Shown here piece by piece: positions 61,557 through 64,000 of a stretch of 64,000 bases of DNA; within the stretch, counting starts at the first letter, position 1; every line of letters starts with the position of its first letter. This stretch comes from Paenibacillus algicola (GTDB lineage: Bacteria > Bacillota > Bacilli > Paenibacillales > Paenibacillaceae). Under the pieces are notes generated by a model that did not search any database, was not told where the DNA came from, and saw only the letters and a program-made list of their open reading frames with translations. A program made the position numbers and the translations under genes. Where the stretch lies: NCBI RefSeq assembly GCF_005577435.1, contig NZ_CP040396.1:3290501-3354500 (forward strand), read 5' to 3'.

Positions 61557-62815
61557 GCCGATCCCTCACGATGGTTATAATGTATTTTTTTCTGTTTGAC
61601 CGCGCTGCGGTGGTCCTCGTCCTGAAAGCGCTGCTCGGTGACGGTAATCCTTCCGATGATTCCAGCCTGAACCATTGCGGCGATTTCCGGAATCCGCTGC
61701 TCCAGCTCTCTTCCTGCCGCTTCCAGCTCAGCCGATGTAAATGCAGGCTCGCCGCTAGTAGGATGGGCAGGGGAATAGACTTTCACCTGCAATCCGTGAA
61801 GATCCATATGAACCCGCACACTTCCCGTTCCCAAACGACGGTAAAGGACATCCTCAATATCGTAGATGCTGATTTTTTCGCCATGCTTCAGGTCTGGCCC
61901 TACCCGTTTAACAATGCTGTCAAAGCTCATCCGCTGCACCCCGTTTACCTCAATCGGCCTCAAGTCCCGCACCACATCGTAGGTGACATATCGGATGGCG
62001 GGGAACGCCTCTCTGACCGACGAGGTCAGCACCAGAATCTGCTCTCCGGGCGGCAGCGGCTCCAGCCCCTCTCCAAGCTCCTCAGCCCCCACGCCTTCGG
62101 CTGTAAGCCCGTCTGTCAGCACGTATCGTCCGTGCTCGTGAGAGTAATAGGCCATCGTTCCGATCTCAATCGAGCCGTACGTATCTGTCATGTCCGCAAG
62201 CGTCAGGTTTAGCTGCTCCGCAGCGCGGGCCATCCAGCCCTTCGGGGCGATTTCACCGACGAGAACCACTTTCCGAATGCCGTAAGCCGCCGGGTCGGGA
62301 GAGGTCAGCAGAATCCGCTCCAAAATGGAAGGCATGGTATACAGCACCTCTGGCTGAAACTGCAAAAGCTTCTCCAAATGCTGCTCAATCGGCAGCCTGA
62401 AGGAAATGGACTCCGCCGTCATCCCGAGCCGCTGAAATACCTCCACCGCTGTCGCTTCGGCGTGACCGGTACCCATGTCTGCCAAGGCAGAGCGGTAGGA
62501 GTCAGCGCCCAGGATGGTACGGTATACGTCCAGCTTGATGTTTACGTAATGGTGTTCATCAGAAGGGGTATAAAAAATCGACTTGCGCCGCCCCGAGCTC
62601 GTACCGGACGTGCGGTACTCCAGCATCCCGCTTTGAGCAGACAGGCCGGAATCCGGCGTGTAGTAATACTGCTCCAGCACCGAAGAAGTCATCAGCGGAA
62701 GTGAGGATAGCCGGAGATTCCGATTTTTGAAATCCAGTCCGGCCCAGGTGACATACCAGGGACAGCAGCCGCTGACCCGGGCAATCATTTCATGGCATTG
62801 TTCCGAGGATATCAT
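61553..62815 (-). CDS. Stand-alone adenylate-forming enzyme, PaaK/CoA-ligase-like
   Basis: A 420-residue AMP-forming ligase of the phenylacetate-CoA ligase type. The ATP loop is YRTSGTSSGRRKS (residues 67-79); the adenine motif is MTDTYGSIEIG; the hinge region lies near RYVTYDVVRDL and the last part has HGEKISIYDIEDVLYRRL. There is no carrier-protein or condensation domain. It is first in a three-gene unit with sbnA- and sbnB-like genes, so it may activate diaminopropionate or the acid to be joined to it. ATG 62815 has GGGGAG nine bases upstream. The substrate is unknown. Confidence 0.8.
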   Translation of the reverse strand: MISSEQCHEMIARVSGCCPWYVTWAGLDFKNRNLRLSSLPLMTSSVLEQYYYTPDSGLSAQSGMLEYRTSGTSSGRRKSIFYTPSDEHHYVNIKLDVYRTILGADSYRSALADMGTGHAEATAVEVFQRLGMTAESISFRLPIEQHLEKLLQFQPEVLYTMPSILERILLTSPDPAAYGIRKVVLVGEIAPKGWMARAAEQLNLTLADMTDTYGSIEIGTMAYYSHEHGRYVLTDGLTAEGVGAEELGEGLEPLPPGEQILVLTSSVREAFPAIRYVTYDVVRDLRPIEVNGVQRMSFDSIVKRVGPDLKHGEKISIYDIEDVLYRRLGTGSVRVHMDLHGLQVKVYSPAHPTSGEPAFTSAELEAAGRELEQRIPEIAAMVQAGIIGRITVTEQRFQDEDHRSAVKQKKIHYNHREGSA

Positions 62816-63034
62816 GGGCAGAAGCTCCCCTTTCATGGATGTGCGATTCAAATTAGCTTATGCAAATCCATGCCGCACGGTCCGTCACAGACGGCTATGC
62901 TTACAGCATCTGTACACTTTCGGAGATCATCCTCCTCCGCCTCTCTGGGCTGTAAACCATACCCAACACGGTTATAGCGCCATATAATAAGGAGCTGATT
63001 GACATCCTGAATCTGTGAAAGGAAGGAAACCAAG

Positions 63035-63814
63035 GTGGCCAAAAAGCTTTTGGGCGGGAAGCTGAAACGAACAGCCATGATGCAGTCCAGCCGCATGCTG
63101 GCTCAACATATCCCCCACACCCAGCGATTGAATCGACAAGCCTTGTTCCACATGCTTCATCAATACGGCATGGTGTACGTGAAGCCCGACTACGGCTCCC
63201 AGGGCCGCGGCGTGATCCGTGTAGAGCGGCTCAAAAAGAGCTATTGCTATCAATATGGCACCAAAGTTTACTGCTTCAAGACGTTTCAGGACTTGTATGT
63301 ATCGCTGAGCCCTTACTTCAAGCAGCGCAAATATCTGGTCCAGCGCGGAGTACATTTGCTTCGCTCTCAGGGAAGACCGTTTGACTTTCGGGTTATGATT
63401 CAGCGCAATCCTGCGCGGCAGTGGGAGTGCACGGGCACCTTCGCTCGACTGGCGCATCCTCGCAAAGCGGTAACGAACGGCAGCCAAGGCGGCTCGATCT
63501 ATCCGCCATCGGTACTGCTTCGCCGGTTCGCCGGCCAGCGCCGGACGCAGCAGCTGCTGCGGCACATGAACCGGCTCGCCCACGTCACTGCATCCACACT
63601 CTCAATGCATCATCGTGAACTGAATGAGCTGGGCCTGGACATATGCCTCGACCGCAATCTTCGGCCCTGGATTCTGGAAGTGAATACGATCCCGGACCCC
63701 AAGCCATTTATGCTGCTACCGGATCACCAGCGGTTTATTCGCAGAATCGTTGCATACGGCTGCGCCTATGGCAGACGCTACAATCTGAAGGTAACCAAAG
63801 CCAAGCGGGGATAA
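63035..63814 (+). CDS. YheC/YheD-family ATP-grasp protein
   Basis: A 259-residue ATP-grasp ligase. It has YVKPDYGSQGRGVIRV (phosphate-loop lysine and glycines), QRGVHLL, FDFRVMIQR and the metal-binding end WILEVNTIPDPKP. YheC and YheD of Bacillus are spore-coat-associated proteins of this family; the reaction they catalyse is not known. The N-terminal domain of larger members is missing, so this is a short form. The start is GTG 63035 after GGAAGG. It is divergent from the diaminopropionate cassette with about 220 bases between, which makes a shared pathway possible. Confidence 0.82.
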   Translation: MAKKLLGGKLKRTAMMQSSRMLAQHIPHTQRLNRQALFHMLHQYGMVYVKPDYGSQGRGVIRVERLKKSYCYQYGTKVYCFKTFQDLYVSLSPYFKQRKYLVQRGVHLLRSQGRPFDFRVMIQRNPARQWECTGTFARLAHPRKAVTNGSQGGSIYPPSVLLRRFAGQRRTQQLLRHMNRLAHVTASTLSMHHRELNELGLDICLDRNLRPWILEVNTIPDPKPFMLLPDHQRFIRRIVAYGCAYGRRYNLKVTKAKRG

Positions 63815-63836
63815 AGGCTTGTTCCCTGCGGACAGC

Positions 63837-63882
63837 AAAGAGCGCCGGACCCCATCCTGTGAATGGGGTCCGGCGCTCTTTA
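63837..63882. terminator. Terminator after the YheC/YheD gene
   Basis: AAAGAGCGCCGGACCCCAT pairs with ATGGGGTCCGGCGCTCTTT, a 19-bp perfect stem ending in T residues. Confidence 0.85.
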
Positions 63883-63962
63883 GTCGTCGTGGTTTAGGAT
63901 ACGCTATTCCTTTCTGGCTGCCGGATGAGCAGCCAAACATGATATCTTATAAAATGCGCAAA

Positions 63963-63990
63963 CAAAAAACCCTTGCAGCGCAAGGGTTCT
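63963..63990 (-). terminator. Terminator of a minus-strand gene beyond the window
   Basis: AACCCTTGC pairs with GCAAGGGTT on the minus strand, followed by TTTTTG. A gene ending to the right of the window presumably uses it. Confidence 0.7.
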
Positions 63991-64000
63991 TCATGATTAA

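Noticed and set aside
1..64000. Search for tRNA, rRNA, CRISPR arrays, prophage and conjugation genes
   Set aside because: None was recognised by eye; the only mobile DNA is the group II intron and the two IS remnants.

Overview
The window comes from a spore-forming, low-to-mid GC Bacillota chromosome, almost certainly Paenibacillus or a close relative. The evidence is the gene content (ytxC-thrS, LiaFSR, YesMN/LplB-type sugar transport, Spo0E and CotF proteins, a YheC/YheD ATP-grasp), strong GGAGG ribosome sites, SAM and T-box leaders, and promoters for sporulation sigma factors. Nearly all genes lie on the minus strand. No tRNA, rRNA, CRISPR or prophage was seen.

Layout, left to right. 1-2000: start of a GH2 beta-mannosidase-like gene, then a decayed stretch with an IS1182-type remnant abutting a frameshifted stalk-domain gene. 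2000-6700: trmL, serC, a long-form (GSI-beta-like) glnA behind a GlnR/TnrA box, and a DAHP synthase whose mRNA leader holds seven 8-nt tandem repeats. 6860-14000: a CUT1 sugar ABC transporter with its YesM/YesN two-component system. 14200-22100: ispH, then a contiguous envelope-stress block (OmpR-type two-component pair, HtrA protease, LiaFSR). 22350-28150: a gamma-SASP-like spore protein behind a sigma-G-type promoter, a 3D-domain protein, T-box-controlled thrS, ytxC, mqnC. 28286-31850: metA-metI-metC under a SAM-I riboswitch.

32000-43700: corA with a long leader, a 364-bp IS1182-derived element, an HRDC protein, DUF3055-like, ROK sugar kinase, 5'-3' exonuclease, Spx/ArsC-like, RluA, cobalamin adenosyltransferase, Spo0E-like, aminotransferase plus Lrp regulator, two spore-coat-type genes and an FAD oxidoreductase. 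43705-45629: a group II intron with a maturase that lacks an endonuclease domain, sitting directly after an intrinsic terminator. 45676-56390: zinc-ribbon protein, a 26-residue membrane peptide, DUF350, mutS2, a CuA lipoprotein, a ZapA protein fused to about 700 residues of coiled coil, and pheT-pheS under a T-box. 56406-59580: a GH52 beta-xylosidase and a divergent AraC regulator. 59608-63814: a translationally coupled sbnB-sbnA-ligase cassette (2,3-diaminopropionate synthesis plus a stand-alone adenylating enzyme) opposite a YheC/YheD ATP-grasp gene.

The strongest candidates for something undescribed are the minimal diaminopropionate cassette, the ZapA-coiled-coil fusion and the tandem-repeat leader of the DAHP synthase gene. 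All functions are read from sequence motifs and family knowledge; no database search was run.
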